From Quillaja saponaria (lineage: Eukaryota > Streptophyta > Magnoliopsida > Fabales > Quillajaceae): 64,000 nucleotides of DNA. Below are positions 1-14,000 of the stretch, piece after piece (the stretch's first letter is position 1; every line of letters starts with the position of its first letter). The position numbers and the translations under genes are program-made. Where the stretch lies: positions 7,254,001-7,318,000 of the forward strand of contig CM055617.1 in the NCBI GenBank assembly GCA_029379385.1, given 5' to 3'. The notes beneath the pieces are model-generated. The model saw only the letters and a program-made list of their open reading frames with translations, was not told where the DNA came from and did no database searches.

Positions 1-2905
1 TACTCAATATAGCATGTTACTGGATAAGGCTTAAGATCCTTTCGACTTGGAAGTTTTGGTAATAAAGAGTCAGGATCAATATTAAGCTGTAAGAGAGAAA
101 AATAATAAGTTTGATTGATTTGAAGCAGTAGGATGACTAGAATTAGCATTAACAATAGTACTGTTTTGGCAGGAATCATAAGACTCTGAACAAAAAACAA
201 ATCAGAGAAAGTTTTCCCAATATTAGTTCACTCACACGTTTTTTCCGAACTCGAGGGCACAAGTACAGATCCAAACAGCGTTCAAAGCAGTCCTTAAAAG
301 CATTCTCATATGTGGTGATGCTTCTTAAAGTTGTAAAGCTGACCAAATTGAAGTTATTAGTTCAACTGAAAAAGATGGGAAGCAAAAATATTTAATCAGA
401 GAGCACACTACCTTCTAGGTATGAATTTAGGACGGTCTTCCTCATTCAATAACTGATAAGAACTAATCTCTTCCTGGGTTGGGATATACTCTGGAGAGGG
501 ATTGTATGATTCATCATGACCTAAAGACAGAAACTTCAATTATGATTTGCACTTTGGGAGAAAATTGGTTAACTATTACAATTTTTCCAAAACTAAGGTA
601 ACATTTATACCAGGCAATTTAGGTTTTGGCGCAGGAATGTAAGCCAAATGATTCGCTTTTTCTGTTAAGCCTGAATCATCCGCCCACAAGAGACTGAAAT
701 GAGGTTCTTCTTTTGGCTTATCAAACTTTATCCATCCTTTACGAATTGCTCTAATATACTCAACAACCTATAGATTCATGGAAGCACAAAGCATGAAACA
801 TGGGAGCTGGAAACAACTGAGTTCCAAATATGTTTTCTAATGTCATTAAAGGAAAAGATGCCTTACTTTTTTACTTTCCCATTTTGAAGGAATGAACCGT
901 CTCTTTGGTTCAGGTGCATTTGACAACGGATGCTTAGCATCCTCATACTTAAACCAATCAACATAAGGCTGCAAAGAAGGCAAACAGACTTTAATTGCGG
1001 GAACAAAATCATGTATGATTTTTATAAGAGGCAGTATGCAGTATCAAGACTCAAGCCACCGAAAAATTTAAACTCATAGTTAAACCAATCAACATATAGA
1101 CTTTAACTGCAAGAACAAAATAACGTATAATTTTTACAAGAGGCATTACTCAAGATTGAAACCCACAGAAAAAGTTAAACATGAAACGAACCGCATATGG
1201 ATCAAAGTCAGGATGGGGTGCCTTTCCCTTGAGCAATCTACGGATCAATCTGATCTCGTCTTTCTTCAGTTCCACTTCCTCATCATTGTACTCATCATAG
1301 ATCTTGCGCCTTAATTATTTGTTTGACACATCATCATCATATTATCAGGAAAGAAGATAGCAGTGATAAAAAGTACTATTAACTTTTACAATTTTTTCCA
1401 AAAAAAAAAAAAGGAAATCATTGTGCAATAGATCAAAAAAGAACCAGAAAGGATCTGAATTTTCTGTTTCGCCATAAGTAAACAAAGTAATGGCCAAATA
1501 AAACATAGAAAATAGTGATTCTGCATCCTCAAGCACCACATACAGGAAAAGAACACAAAATGATAACTGTAACCATCTTTTGGAACATAGGACAACATAG
1601 AATGCAACCACAAGTTTTTTTTTTTTTTTTTTTCCATTGTAAATCTATATAGAACACTAAAGGAAATTGTTTTTAGACAGCATAAAGGTAGTGCCAAGCA
1701 CAAGATTAAGGCTTTCTGAAAGAATCAGTCAAAAATTAGCTTGCGTGGAAATTGAAGAATAAAAGTGGTTTTGGTGGCCTTTTACTAACCTAAGTTGAAA
1801 GTTAACTTACGTGAAATGCATGGAGAAAGAGGAATACAAATATAAGCCCAACGAGACAGTCAATGATTTCGACAGTACAAAGTTAAACAAACCAATTGTT
1901 TGAGTCATCAACTCTTGAGAGAAAGGAACCCAACGCATCCTCCTTTTCTTTTTTCTTTAACTTCTTCCCCTTGATGTCATATCCAATATGTGGTTCATCC
2001 TTATACCAGATCAGGGGAACATCTCCAACTGTATTTCGGGGAGCCACCTATAGAAACAGAACTTAGTTATGGTCAAAGAGGCAACTTCAGGTAGAAGCAA
2101 CTACAAATATACAACGGAAAGGCATATTGGACCTCGTCTTCAGAAGAATCACTCTCTTCAACTCCTTCATGGGCATCAGAGATCTCACTTCCATCATCTT
2201 CACGACCACTATTTTCCAGGCCATCGCTGTCGCCTTCATTGACAAAATCCTGAAATTATTATTCTAAATAAGTTGAATAATTGATTGAGCACAGAAGTGG
2301 GCCATTAGATAACAAACTGTGACATAAATTAACTGAGCATAATACCGTAACAAAATTTCAGACTAAGCAACCTTTAACTTTAAATTAGAACCCAAAACAA
2401 AAGACAGCATAGAATATCATTTACTTTCATCTTCTGCATTTGAATTCTAATTCATACCTCAATAATTTAGCCTCTATTAAGTAGCTATTAAGCATTTTAT
2501 AAACTTGAATAAGGCAGAATACCATGTACCTCATCCCCAGATGACCCACTTTCTGCAGAATCTGATTCTTCAGATGATCCAACATCCTCAGAGCTATCAT
2601 CCCCAGAAAAGACCTGGAATCACAAAGCTTATTATCTTTCAAATTGCTCTATAAAAAGCATCTACAAGTAAATATTTTTGCATAAAAAAGCTATAATTTC
2701 CATAGGTAAACACCCATTTACATGAACAATAAGCAAAAGAAGCTGAAGTTGTTGTTGTTATAGAAAATAGATAGCATGTGATTACCTCATAGCTAGAGTC
2801 AGAATTAGACTCTACTTCTTGTTGTTGTGGTTTTTGTTCTTTGGGTTCTTCTGAATTTAAAGCAGTTTCAACCGATTTGGTTTTCATATCCTTCTGATTT
2901 TTCAT
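1..2905 (-). CDS. BOP1: Ribosome biogenesis protein BOP1 homologue, N-terminal part
   Basis: BOP1/Erb1 acts in the nucleolus in the PeBoW complex and is needed for 27S pre-rRNA processing and 60S assembly. Ten minus-strand exons are readable: 2786-2905, 2530-2613, 2133-2249, 1893-2047, 1192-1309, 867-968, 611-767, 412-520, 236-338 and 1-86 (continuing past the left edge). All introns are GT-AG and the phases agree. The first about 110 residues are very acidic, rich in Ser, Glu and Asp (nucleolar-type). The BOP1NT domain follows, with landmarks [39 protein letters not shown] and [11 protein letters not shown]. The C-terminal WD40 propeller must lie outside the window. The start is the ATG at 2905; a second in-frame ATG is at 2887. 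Identification from family motifs is secure; the gene is incomplete only because the window ends. Confidence 0.95.
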
Positions 2906-2957
2906 CTTCTCCTAGCAACCCTCACACAATGTGTCCGAGAATCCAAAATCAGAGGGT

Positions 2958-3240
2958 TTAGGGTTTTAGATTTTAGATTTTAGATTTTAGAGGCCGTTCC
3001 CGCTAAGTAAGGCTACATTTAGAAATTAAGATCTGGCCGGAACCGCTTTTTCTCTTTCCGTGTCTTTTCCATGTACATGCTTTGGGCTTGAGTTTCTTAA
3101 GAATGGCTTACTGGGTTTGCTTTAAACTTTAAAGGAAACGCAGGTCTTGAAGCCGATTTTCCTTCTGGCCCAAAAGAAACAAAGAGAATTCTTTTCTTTT
3201 CCTGGCAAATCTTTTTCTTTGGTTTGGGCCTTTTTGGGCT
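2958..3240 (-). promoter_or_regulatory. BOP1 promoter: telo-box plus site II motifs
   Basis: About 55 bp upstream of the BOP1 ATG the minus strand carries a telo-box (AAACCCTAA, 2958-2966), followed by three or four degenerate copies of TTTTAGA at about 2966-2990. Site II motifs (TGGGCC/T) occur at 3083-3088, 3167-3172 (minus strand), 3225-3230 and 3235-3240. Telo-box plus site II is a well-known combination in promoters of plant ribosomal-protein and ribosome-biogenesis genes, which fits BOP1. Binding itself is inferred. Confidence 0.6.
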
Positions 3241-3934
3241 TACCCCAAAAATTAACAAATTTATTTTTTTTGGAACCTGAATTTATGTTAAAAGAGATGA
3301 TTTTCTGTATAGTCTTCTTTAAAAGAATTTGAAAAAAAATATATATTATTATGTTCAACCTTTTTTTTTTTTTTTTTTAATGTCTTACATTATAAAATTT
3401 TGATCTTTCTTATAAAAATGATCAAAAGAGAGGGAGGGGTTATTGGTCTTATTCAAAAAATGGATTAAAACAGAATGTTATGTACGCCTAAATTTATTTG
3501 CTACCAAAATTACTTGTGATTTTGCTAGTTGATAGGGAAAATGTAAGGATAGTATTTTAAATAATTAAATATTGTAAAAATAGTTTGTATAATTACATAT
3601 AAATTAATTGATAAATGCTTGTTGGATTATTTGTGTAAAAAATAACTAATCATCAACATTTATAGAAAATAAAATATCACAATTGATTTATTTTTCATTT
3701 TAGATATATTACCTACATCAATCATAGATCACAATACAACATATTAATTATAATTCAACATTTAACAATATTACACATCTATCGATGATATGATATAAAA
3801 TTAAATCTTATGATTCCAATATAGCAAAGAATTTATTAGCATAAAAATAGCATAGCAAATTAACTAGAACTTTACTGTTACTACATTTATTTATTTATTT
3901 TCTTAGCTAAGACAAGATTTGACATTGGCCTTAA
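3241..3934. other. AT-rich intergenic spacer
   Basis: AT-rich DNA between the BOP1 promoter and the 3' end of the O-methyltransferase gene, with a T-run near 3361-3379. No coding, RNA or transposon structure was recognised. Confidence 0.5.
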
Positions 3935-5489
3935 CTATTTGTAGAACTCCATTACCCAATAGCAACAAGCACTATACTCAAACCTAACATCCTTAAATCC
4001 AATACTCCCTGCCAAGGTCTCATATTCATGCTTGGTACGCTCCTTCCCGCCGGGGTTAATAGTCATCATGGACAAGTCAATCTGAGTAATGTATCTTGCA
4101 GCATCCGAAATCTCAGGTTCTTCGGGAAGAAGTAAATCTATGACAATCAATTTTCCATCATCAGGAAGTGCAGCATGACAGTTTTTCAGAATCTTCAAGC
4201 AATGTTCATCACTCCAATCATGAAGTATCCCCTGCAAATGGTAAAAATGGCACTTAACCTTCATTTCAGGGTAAAGCAACCAATTTATCTCTCTTTTTTC
4301 ATTTCAAGCAACTCACTTCAAAGATAAATGCATTACAAGTGATTTTGAGCCCACAAGGGAATGGAATAAAATACAAATTTGTTAGCATCGGTTACCTTCA
4401 ACAAAATGGCTTCAGCTCTGGGAATACTTTCAAACATGTCACCTTTGTGGTACTTTACACCTACAAATAGAGCCATGCCCAAAATTGAAATTTAAACCCT
4501 TTTTTTTATAGGGAGTTATAATTTTAATTTGCTCCATGTATAAAAATTCTTTTTCCCATAAAATGCAGTTCATTCACACTTTACGTGAGAGAGTTCTCGT
4601 GCACGAAATAAGTTGTCCCGTGAGCATATTGTTGTTTATTATTATTACTTCAAGAAGGACTTTTCTCTTACCTGGATATGATATTTGTGCCTGTTGTATG
4701 ATATGGGGCAAATCAAAATTAATACCCCTTATACCGGGGTACTTGGAAATAATCATATCAAGTGTGATTCCAATCCCCCCACCCACATCAACCACTTCTT
4801 TGAGATTCTCAAATCCTTTGTAATTCTGAAGCACACCACTCATAACAACTGTTGTGAGACTCATCATTGCTTTGTGAAAAACTTGATTTAGTATAGGATC
4901 ATTAGCATGGTATTCAAAAGCATTCATACCATGGACTTTGTTAAAAGGAATTCCACCTTCAAGAACTGCATCTTTTAAGCCATACCTGCATAAATATAGG
5001 ACACACTTAAATGAGACAGACACTCAAGTTCAAACAACAAATTTTATGGAGTTTTAAGTTTGTGAAAGGTACCAGCTATCCATGAGGGCCTTTTGATGGA
5101 ACAAGTGCAGAAAAGGAGCAAGAGATATTTCTTTCTGGTCAAGGAGAAAATATTTGGATAGGGGTGTTGAACCATAGAGCCATTGGACTGAACCATTCTC
5201 ACCATCGTTAACAGTGCAAGTGACAACAGAGTGTGTTGCTAAAAGTCGGAGGATGCGATCCACCATTGCTGGTGCTTCTGGGTTCTGAGTTCGTAGTTGA
5301 GTAACAATTTGCTGTGCAGAAAGATGTGTTTAAACCAGCTTCAGTAATAATGTCTAGTAGCCCCAAGCTCACCGCGGATTGCAACACCATAGGGAAAACT
5401 GAAGCACTCAATATTTGCATGGCAGAAGCGCAAGAGTAATCTACATTTGGAAGTGTAGAAATCTTCTTTGCTTGTTCACTTGGAGCCAT
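3935..5489 (-). CDS. Caffeate/flavonoid-type O-methyltransferase, frame break in exon 1
   Basis: A class I plant SAM-dependent O-methyltransferase of the COMT family, which methylates hydroxyls of small phenolics in the cytosol; the substrate cannot be deduced. Four exons: 5073-5489, 4672-4985, 4396-4460 and 3935-4231, all GT-AG with consistent phases. The start is the ATG at 5489, opening MAPSEQ. The dimerisation region ([18 protein letters not shown]) is followed by the SAM-binding glycine loop [15 protein letters not shown]. The catalytic His lies in [10 protein letters not shown], and the C-terminus is [16 protein letters not shown] then WVMEFYK. Total length is about 363 residues, normal for the family. 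Anomaly: between 5327 and 5318 the frame shifts by +1, so the conserved reading resumes at [19 protein letters not shown]; read literally, the protein stops early. It is either a recent pseudogene or carries a sequence error; everything else looks intact. Confidence 0.85.
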
Positions 5490-6117
5490 GTGTTTGTTAT
5501 TGTAAAACAGGTATGAAGAATGCAAACAAATACTCAGACATTTATAGATAATCTAACTGTTCTGATGTGGTAGATCTAGATTTTCTGGAAAAAGACAGCT
5601 TAACTAAAAGATGAGCTCATACCTTTCATTCTTTATCAATGACTGGCAAGCTTATATTAAGTTTATTAGCTATTGCCTATTATAATAACAATAACTGCAT
5701 GATTCATGTCTCCTCATAGTTAGTTAGCACTAATAACTGCATGATTCATGGTTCCTCAATTGTTTTTGAAAGCAAACAATATCAATCACAATAAGTAATT
5801 AAAATACAAGTTGTAAACATCAACAACAAAAGATTCCCTCTTCTCCTGAAAAAAGGAAAAAGAAAAAAGAAGAAAAGGCCCACTATGCCATTACCATCTT
5901 GACAATGTGCTACAGAAGAAAAAGAATATGACATGCTGGCTAACAAAATTCGTGGATATAGAAAACTCAGACGAAGCTCAGCCATTGACAGAGAATACGC
6001 GATTGCTGAAGAATTCTTCACCTCTTTCGGCTTCTAATTACGACAAGCTCGCAAATCTTCATCAGCATTGATATCCTACAAACTCTGATATGCTGCACTA
6101 GGAACAGAAATAAAGGA
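5490..6117. other. Spacer between O-methyltransferase and HISN1
   Basis: Promoter side of the O-methyltransferase and 3' flank of HISN1. It has a short direct duplication (taactgcatgattcatg, near 5692 and 5731). No further gene was seen. Confidence 0.5.
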
Positions 6118-9100
6118 CTAAAGACCAAGTTTTGTGAGGAGTTGGGGCCATCTTGGAGTCTCTTCATCGAAAATGTAGGTCAAGGGAGATATGAGAACTC
6201 CACTGCCTCCAATCTGCATCAAATGGATCTCCAAGCAATCAAATTCAATTGGTGGATAGTGATAGTTAGACTCATACTTTCAATGAAGTCAATGAGGATT
6301 CTAAATTCAACAGTCTCAAAGATATAGAATAAGCAAGACAATGTAGCTACAGTTTTGGATGTCTAGTTTAATGCAAAAACAGAAATTCTGCAAAGGTTGA
6401 AGAATCTAATATTGAGAGATAGACACCATAGTGACTGCTCTACCAGGTTTAATCCAGAATAAAATATTTTATCCAGATGTTGTAGAGTTGCTTTAACATA
6501 AGCTATACAAGTCTAGTTAAAATTGTTTTAAAAAATAAATGTCTCAAGAGTCAAGATGCATGAATCTGCCGCATTTATTTCCTCTACAGCCAAAAAAATA
6601 AGGTCCATCCTAACTCACCGCTCTCAGTTGTTGCACACACTTGTAGAGTGCCTTTTTGGGTACACATATGACTATGGCATAGTAGTCTGCTGCTACCTTT
6701 CCATCACGTTTACAGAAGACTGGACTTATAGTGGGTCCCTGTAGATATAATCAAGTTTACACTACTTTAAGCCAAGAGTCGATTCTAATCAAATCTGACA
6801 CTTTTCATAATTCTTACAACATGAACTATTTTGTTGCTCTAGAAAATAACTGCTGAAGGCACGTCTCTATCGTAATAATAAATAAATAAGGAACAGAAGA
6901 AATGATTTTTTTTCAGACCACACCTGCAACCCAGACAATGATGTTTGGCTCAGTATTCTCTCTGCCACTTCCTCAGCGCTGCTTCCCCTCATGTTTGCAA
7001 CTACCTGCCAAAAAGAATATTAGAAGCTGGAAAATAATGGGGAGGAAGAAGGAGGAGGAGAAAGGGAAACTTAAACGCACCGTAAACTGACCAATTGCCC
7101 TCAGATGTGCCTCCAGTCTTTCAAGAATCTCATGTGTCGTGTCCAGAACACCTTTCCGCTCGATCAATGATTTCCTGCTTGAGACAAGTACAGCCTGGAA
7201 AATATTCAATCTTCCAAGTAAGAAAATATCTGATTCCAGAATTATGCAAAAGAAGGTTCCAGAAACCCACTTTGAATTGTATTCTAAAACCTATAAATCA
7301 GGTGCTTGTCTAAGTTCAGAATGGACTAAAATATTTACCTGGCTTTTCAACACAACTCCACCTTCAATTTCTTTTAAGTTGTTTTCTCTCAGTGTAGTCC
7401 CACTACTTACAAGGTCCAAGATAGCATCAGCAGTCCCCATCTAAACTAGCAAGAGAGACAAGTGATCTAGATAAGTATGCGAAGATGGCATGACTATGAA
7501 AGTATTGGCTGCTCAGATGGTAACCAATTGTCACATCATCATCTAAGGTGCAAAGACCTCAAAATAACAAGCAAAATATTATGTGCAGAAAGGTTATATT
7601 TATCTCAGAAAAATTCATTCTTTTCCACATTGCCATTTTTAGCCTCGTTTGCCAAGGGCCCCCTAAGTATCTTCGATAGAAAACCCTTTCTTGTCTGTCA
7701 TAATATTATATTCCCAACCACAGCACCAGAAAAGAGAATAAACGTAATAAAGAGTGGCAGCACTTGTCCTAGGTCAAATATAACATGAGAATTAGAAATA
7801 ACTAAGGAAATTGTAGGAAGTCAATGATTCTATAACAGTATTGAAAAATTAAGTCCACAATAATTCAGTAGAAAGTATTTCCCACCGCAGGTGCTGCCTC
7901 CAGTGCTCCATCAGCAGTTGAAAATGTCACGTGCTTAAGTCCATTTTCTTTCATAAATTTAGGACCCAGCTGAACAGAAGATCAAGATTCAGATAATGTA
8001 AAGCTAATGGAAGAAAAACATCCAGAAAGAAATATGGTGACAGTCATGGTAAAATGAACTGAGAGACACAATAACACATACATAAGTGAAACCAGTAGCA
8101 ACTCGGAGAGGCTTTTCTTCTGTCCATTGAGGCATTTGAGCTAGCTCCTTCAGTGAATTTACATTCTCAAATATTCCATATTTAGGGATCTGAATGAACA
8201 AAGAGATTCAGATATAGAACAAATAGACATTAAAATATAGACACTGTATGGAAGTTAAGTTGGCTAAATGTAATAGAACTCACCGCAATGGATAAATGGC
8301 AATCCCCATACTCAAGAGCATCATGAACAATGATAAGATCTTCATTCCCCTGCACAGGAAATTCAAGATAAATTTCTATGATCATGAAATGTGAAAGTTA
8401 CTTCTGCAATGACCCTCTGAGCCAGTGGCAGCCAAGATACATGCTTCAATGTAAAGGTGAAGAAGTTATGTGTAGCAAAGAATGAAATCAAATGCTACAA
8501 CATATGACAGTAGCAGTTAAAAGAGAGCAGAAAATACATGTTTCTCTTGTGCTCTAGGGTTCACCTTTCTGCCAGTTTTTTAGCGAGTTTTTTACATATC
8601 CAAAAAAAAAATTTCACCAAAGGTTTAAGTCCCCAGTGACAACTTCTTTTTGAGAGGCAATATTTTATTACAGTTAATTGCTTTTCTTTAAAATGTCTAT
8701 TAAGATGCCAAAACGTCATGCAATTGCATAAAAATAATTTACAAGAAAATATGCTCAAGATAATTTGAAATGAGTTTTGTACTTCAGGACTCAACAAAAT
8801 AATATAGCTACTGTCTACAAGCACCAGCGACCACAAGAAGAAAAAAGTTTTCTTTATGTTGGACAAAATGAAGTATTGTTTAAGCTTAAACATACCACTG
8901 TGAAATCGGAAAAACATTAAATAACAGTCAAGCAACATCCTATATGTTAATTGCTTACCTGGCCATATTCACTGACTGTATCAAGACCCACAATACCAAG
9001 GTCTAGATCTCCAGATAACAATTTTCGTACAATGTCCTTTGGCCGCTGAAACCAAACTTCCAAGTTGGATATCTGCAAAACAAGAATGGGTCTATATTTA

Positions 9101-11001
9101 ACGAAGTGTATTAGGATAAGCAAATCAGCTAGCCCACAAATACTATTTGACGCATGTGAAAATGGTAGATTGCTTCTACTTAAAAACCTTAAACCAAAAA
9201 GCCAGAAAGAATGAAATGCCACCATTTGAGATAAAAAGTGACCTTAAGCAAGTATGCAATGGAATATGAGACAAAGAGCTGAGATCACATCCCTCTATGT
9301 TCAATTGTTCCTGCCACTTATCTCGCAGATATCTTGAGGGAATACTAGACAAGGAGAAAAACTGCAAGTCTGCTATTAAACACTCCTCCTTGACTACTTT
9401 TAAGTTTTAACTACAGGTTTCAACAAGTTATTGCAAAGCTAATCATGCTGATGCAACATATGACTGGTGAATAGAATCATAGGTACCAAAGAGCATGAAA
9501 GATTTAGATAACTCTTATTCTCATTTTAGACAAGAACAACGAAAACTACCTTCAAATTTCCACCCTACAAAAATATATCGAATATCGAAACAAGTTCCAA
9601 AAAAAATCCCCAAAAGTGCTTCAAGATAAAAGAACTTCTACCACGAATAAAATATGGTATGCCTGACTAAGAAAATATAGATTTCTAGTAGTGGCTTTGT
9701 TAGTTGGCACATTTTGTCAACAAAACTCTCCCTTATATCTAAGGCCAACTTACTTAACAAAACCAAAGATACCCCCATGCCACATGCTTGAAAATTTGTT
9801 GGGGTGGCTGGAGGCAAAAATCAGATATTTTCACAGAAAGTAAAAATATTAAATGTTGATCTTCATTCATGATGTCACTAGCATGAGTGTCCAGGTCAAG
9901 TAATTTTAACTTCCAGAAACTCCTGATGTATTAACAGAAAAGCAACAGCCTACATAGAACCTTTCACATTTAAACTGACCATTTAAAATTAGCACGGTAA
10001 TGCATCTGCATTTGATTGCTTAAACATGTGTAGCATTGCTGATACCAAAAAAAAAAAAAAACAATAATACATATGCTCCCCAAAAGATAGGGGCTCAAAA
10101 ACTAAGTAAACGTGCTTTTTCTTCATAAATCCAGTTGAGAGAAAAGCCATTAAATATTCAAAACTGAAGTCAAACGCACCTGAGGAATTTCTGCAACATA
10201 CTGCCTAGGATTGACCTGTTTAACTGATAATTGACAGTCCTTTACATAAAGAAGCATAACAAAAATCAGTCTGATTATGGGGATGAAAGAAGAAGACATA
10301 GAGAGAATTGACATTGAAAAACAATCAAAGAGGATACGCTTTATTTTATGTTATTTTGGCTGAGCATTGGAATGTAAATAGCTAAATTCTAGCAATAAAT
10401 CCAGAAGCTGAAAAATGAAAAACTTCGGGAAAGAAAAGTACTACAACATAACAAAATAATCCGCAAAATTCATGAATAATTTAGTTCGTTTCCCTTTTGA
10501 TCAAATTTACCCCCTTCCCTACAGCTTCATATCAATCAGGTTGAGATTGAGGCAAAAGCCAGAATTTTAAGAGAAAGAGATACATATTATTACTGAATTC
10601 GAATTAAATAGAACATAAGGAATGTCAGAAAGAAAACCCAATTAATTCTCTTACATAAATACTCTGAAACTAAACTCCTAAAAAAATTTCACTTTCATTG
10701 TCTCCTCAACCAAACACAGCAAAAAGGTAAAACTAATGAAGCAGAAGCTAAAACATACGCTATTAAAAATAAATACCTTGAGAAGCTCAAGGGTGTCAGC
10801 AGACATGCGACCTTTACTGGGTAACCCAAAACGGATCTCGCTCCTGTCAAGGACTCTGCTACCCGTCTTTCCATTCACAACAGCCACCTGAGACTGAGAC
10901 ACAGATTGTGAAGCATAGCAACACCAGCTTGGAGATTTAATGTGAACGGCCATTGTCGAAGGACACGGATGGGTCATCATCCACATGGTGGTGCTTGCCA
11001 T
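6118..11001 (-). CDS. HISN1: ATP phosphoribosyltransferase, plastid (histidine biosynthesis step 1)
   Basis: Catalyses the first step of histidine synthesis, ATP + PRPP to phosphoribosyl-ATP, normally in plastids and feedback-inhibited by histidine. Eleven exons: 10777-11001, 10180-10239, 8959-9072, 8284-8349, 8082-8189, 7886-7969, 7339-7440, 7081-7194, 6924-7004, 6619-6738 and 6118-6213. All are GT-AG and in phase, giving 389 residues (plant enzymes are about 400). Residues 1 to about 50 are rich in Ser, Thr and Gln, poor in acidic residues and contain several Met: a likely transit peptide. The catalytic half starts at [20 protein letters not shown] and includes [45 protein letters not shown] and [19 protein letters not shown]. 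The C-terminal regulatory (HisG_C, long-form) domain begins near [18 protein letters not shown] and ends [12 protein letters not shown]. The start is the ATG at 11001. No defects seen. Confidence 0.96.
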
Positions 11002-14000
11002 TGCGAGCTAAGAGAGACTGGGGTGAGAAAATGGAGACGGCGCCACAAAGACAAAAATGTGGAAGTGCGACTCCGGGATATACTCTCTCTGACTGGTATG
11101 TAGCTATAATGCGATTCTATTGTTCTTTTTCAGATTTTTTTTTTTTTTTTTTCCTTTTATTTTAGCTTCTGTGTTGTTTAGTTTTTAAAGCAATTTTAGA
11201 TTTAAGCTATAACCTGCTAAAATAGGATCGGTACTCAAAAAGTTTGCCGATTGTTGAGTCATTAGTTTAATTAGGTCCTGCCAATAATGTCATAAATTTG
11301 AAATTATATATATTACATGAATATTTTTATGAATTATATATAATAAATATACAAAAAAATAATAATTCAATATTTATTAGATAATAAAAAAATTACAAAT
11401 ATTTATTAATAGTTAATATTTTAACTAATTTATTTATTAAGCATTATGTATCAAAATAATAAAGGTAATAATAATATAAATTATAATTATTTCACTAATC
11501 TTTTATAATAAAATATAATTAATTTACCAATTCTTAATATAATAATAGTTTTTTTTAATAAAATAAAACTTACTTGATTCTATCAACTAATATCGATTCT
11601 ACCAATTCTGTTAATTTTTACTGTTTTTATTAATTTTGATCAATCTAATCACCAAAACAATTTTTTAATTCAATCCTGTCTAATTTAATATCAAGTGATA
11701 GTCCAACAAGTCTTACCATTAGATTTTCAAAACATTGCTTCAAAGTAAATAATATTAATTTTTGTCACCTCATCTTCAAGTTCAATTTAATATTTAATTA
11801 AAATTAAAATTTGAAGAATTCTATTTTATTTATGGAGATAAATAAATAAAGAATATTGATTTCTTTGGACAAGAGGAAAAAGATTATTATATGAGAAAAA
11901 CTACAATTATTTTTTATAAGTTAATAGATGCAATTTTAAATGAAATAATTGATTTCTTAGCTTTTAAGATAAGTTTGGAACAAATCTATAAAATAATTGA
12001 TTTCAATTTAATTGAATTTGATTTGATTTAATTATTTTTTAAATATTTGTAACAAATCATCTTGTTGATTCAATTTAATATATTTCAATTGAATTATTTA
12101 TTTGGAAGGTGAATATAAATATTGGAATTCAATATAATTTAACGTTTCTACATTATTCTAATTCTATATAATTATTATATACTGAATCTGACCTTCTAGA
12201 TCATTTTCTTTCTCTCTTGTGGCCAATTTATTTTTTATGGCCTGTTATAAGAGATGGGTTAAGTATATAATGGGTGAGAAGGGACGAGTTGCGAGAGAGA
12301 GGAATTGAGAGAGAATAGTGTGTTTCGGAGGAAGTGCGAAAATGAGATAAATATAAAAGGTAAATTTGTCCAAATAATTTTTTCAAGGTTAAATAAATTG
12401 AATTGTTTGTAAATCACACCAATTTTATAAAAATGATATTTACAATAAATTAAATTCTGTTACATAATGAGTTATAAACATCATATTTTAATCAAAATTA
12501 AATTAGAATGAATAGAAATTTACAATTTTTGTGGTTCTAAACACACTTTAAGTTTTTATTATGATATAATTATTGTGTTTAAATGGTTGTGGTAAATATA
12601 AGTACTTGATACACTTTAGATGTCAATTTGATATATTTAATTTAAGTTAGATTGAACTATCACTATGTTGTATTTTGATTACTGAATCCAAGCAAATTCG
12701 ATTCAGTTTGGAAACAATTATGTAAAAAATTAAGCAAAATATAAAATAATTAAACATACTATTTTATATCATATTATTATTGAATAGAGTCATTATTTTA
12801 ACAAATTCAAATCATTTCAAATTTATATCAAAATGGGATCTCAACCCCATATTGTCAATTATAATATTTAAATATTTTTTTTTCATTTTGACATATTCAT
12901 ATATTTTAAAATCTATTATTTTTATAAATTTATTCAAAAGCCAAAATATGAATAATTAAAGTTCACATAATTAAAATATTATGTAATTGCTATTTGAAGA
13001 CATTTATGTGTTTATACATGTTCCTAAATGAATTATGCTTCTTAATTTTCAGATTGTGAAATTTAACTTGATTTTATTGACATGTCGATTGTAAAGAAAA
13101 AAAGTAAAATAATTCAAAATGGCATATTCTCACTTTCTATAGACTTTTTTTGACCAATTAAAAAAATGAAAAACAAAAAAGAATTTGATCGATGATTATC
13201 CACCCACAATGATGAGTACAAGCAAACTTTGTTTATTCATTGATTACAACACCTAACTTGTTTATTCAGTAAACAAAAAAAAACAATAATAGTTGCTTTC
13301 TAAATGTAAACCAAAATTGTGTAGCAATGTTGTTATCTTTATATATGAGTAACAATTTGATTTACAATCCATTTTATTATCATAGCAAGTTAAAATGTTT
13401 AAAATTTAATATCAACTGGTAATTTTTTTTTTAAATAATAGTAAATAAATTATTTTGTTAATGTCCTCATTACTATATCTAGAATAATGATTATTGTATT
13501 TATGTCTATGAAAATGGCTACAATTATTAGTGATAATGTAGATTTATCATATTTAAGTATGAATTATTAATAATAAAATTTGAATTCTTAATATTTCGAG
13601 AGTCATATATTCAACTAGACTAATTTACTATTAATATAATATCCGATAATTTGTTGAAAACTCAACAATAGCAGTCTAAAATTAAAATTTTTATAATCGA
13701 GTTATATTGGGATTGAGAATGATTTTTCTGGTTACATTGAAATAGAGAGGAATTATGAAAAATGAAAAAGAAGAAAATTGGAAAAGAAATACAATCATGA
13801 AAAAGAAGATATTGGATTTGCAAGTTTTACCATTTTACATTTTATTTTTCACAGAATATAAGGCAGAAATCAAGAAATCAAAAAATCAAAAATGGAGTGT
13901 AGAACTAAACAACTTTAGTCTGAGTGAAGTCTTTGTTTTGTTTGGATAAATTTACAAATTTAAACTCCTTTTTTGGCCGTCTCTCTTTCATTGTGAGTTG

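Noticed and set aside
6142..7444. Several plus-strand ORFs over the HISN1 3' half
   Set aside because: They are antisense shadows of exons that encode conserved ATP-PRT sequence on the minus strand.
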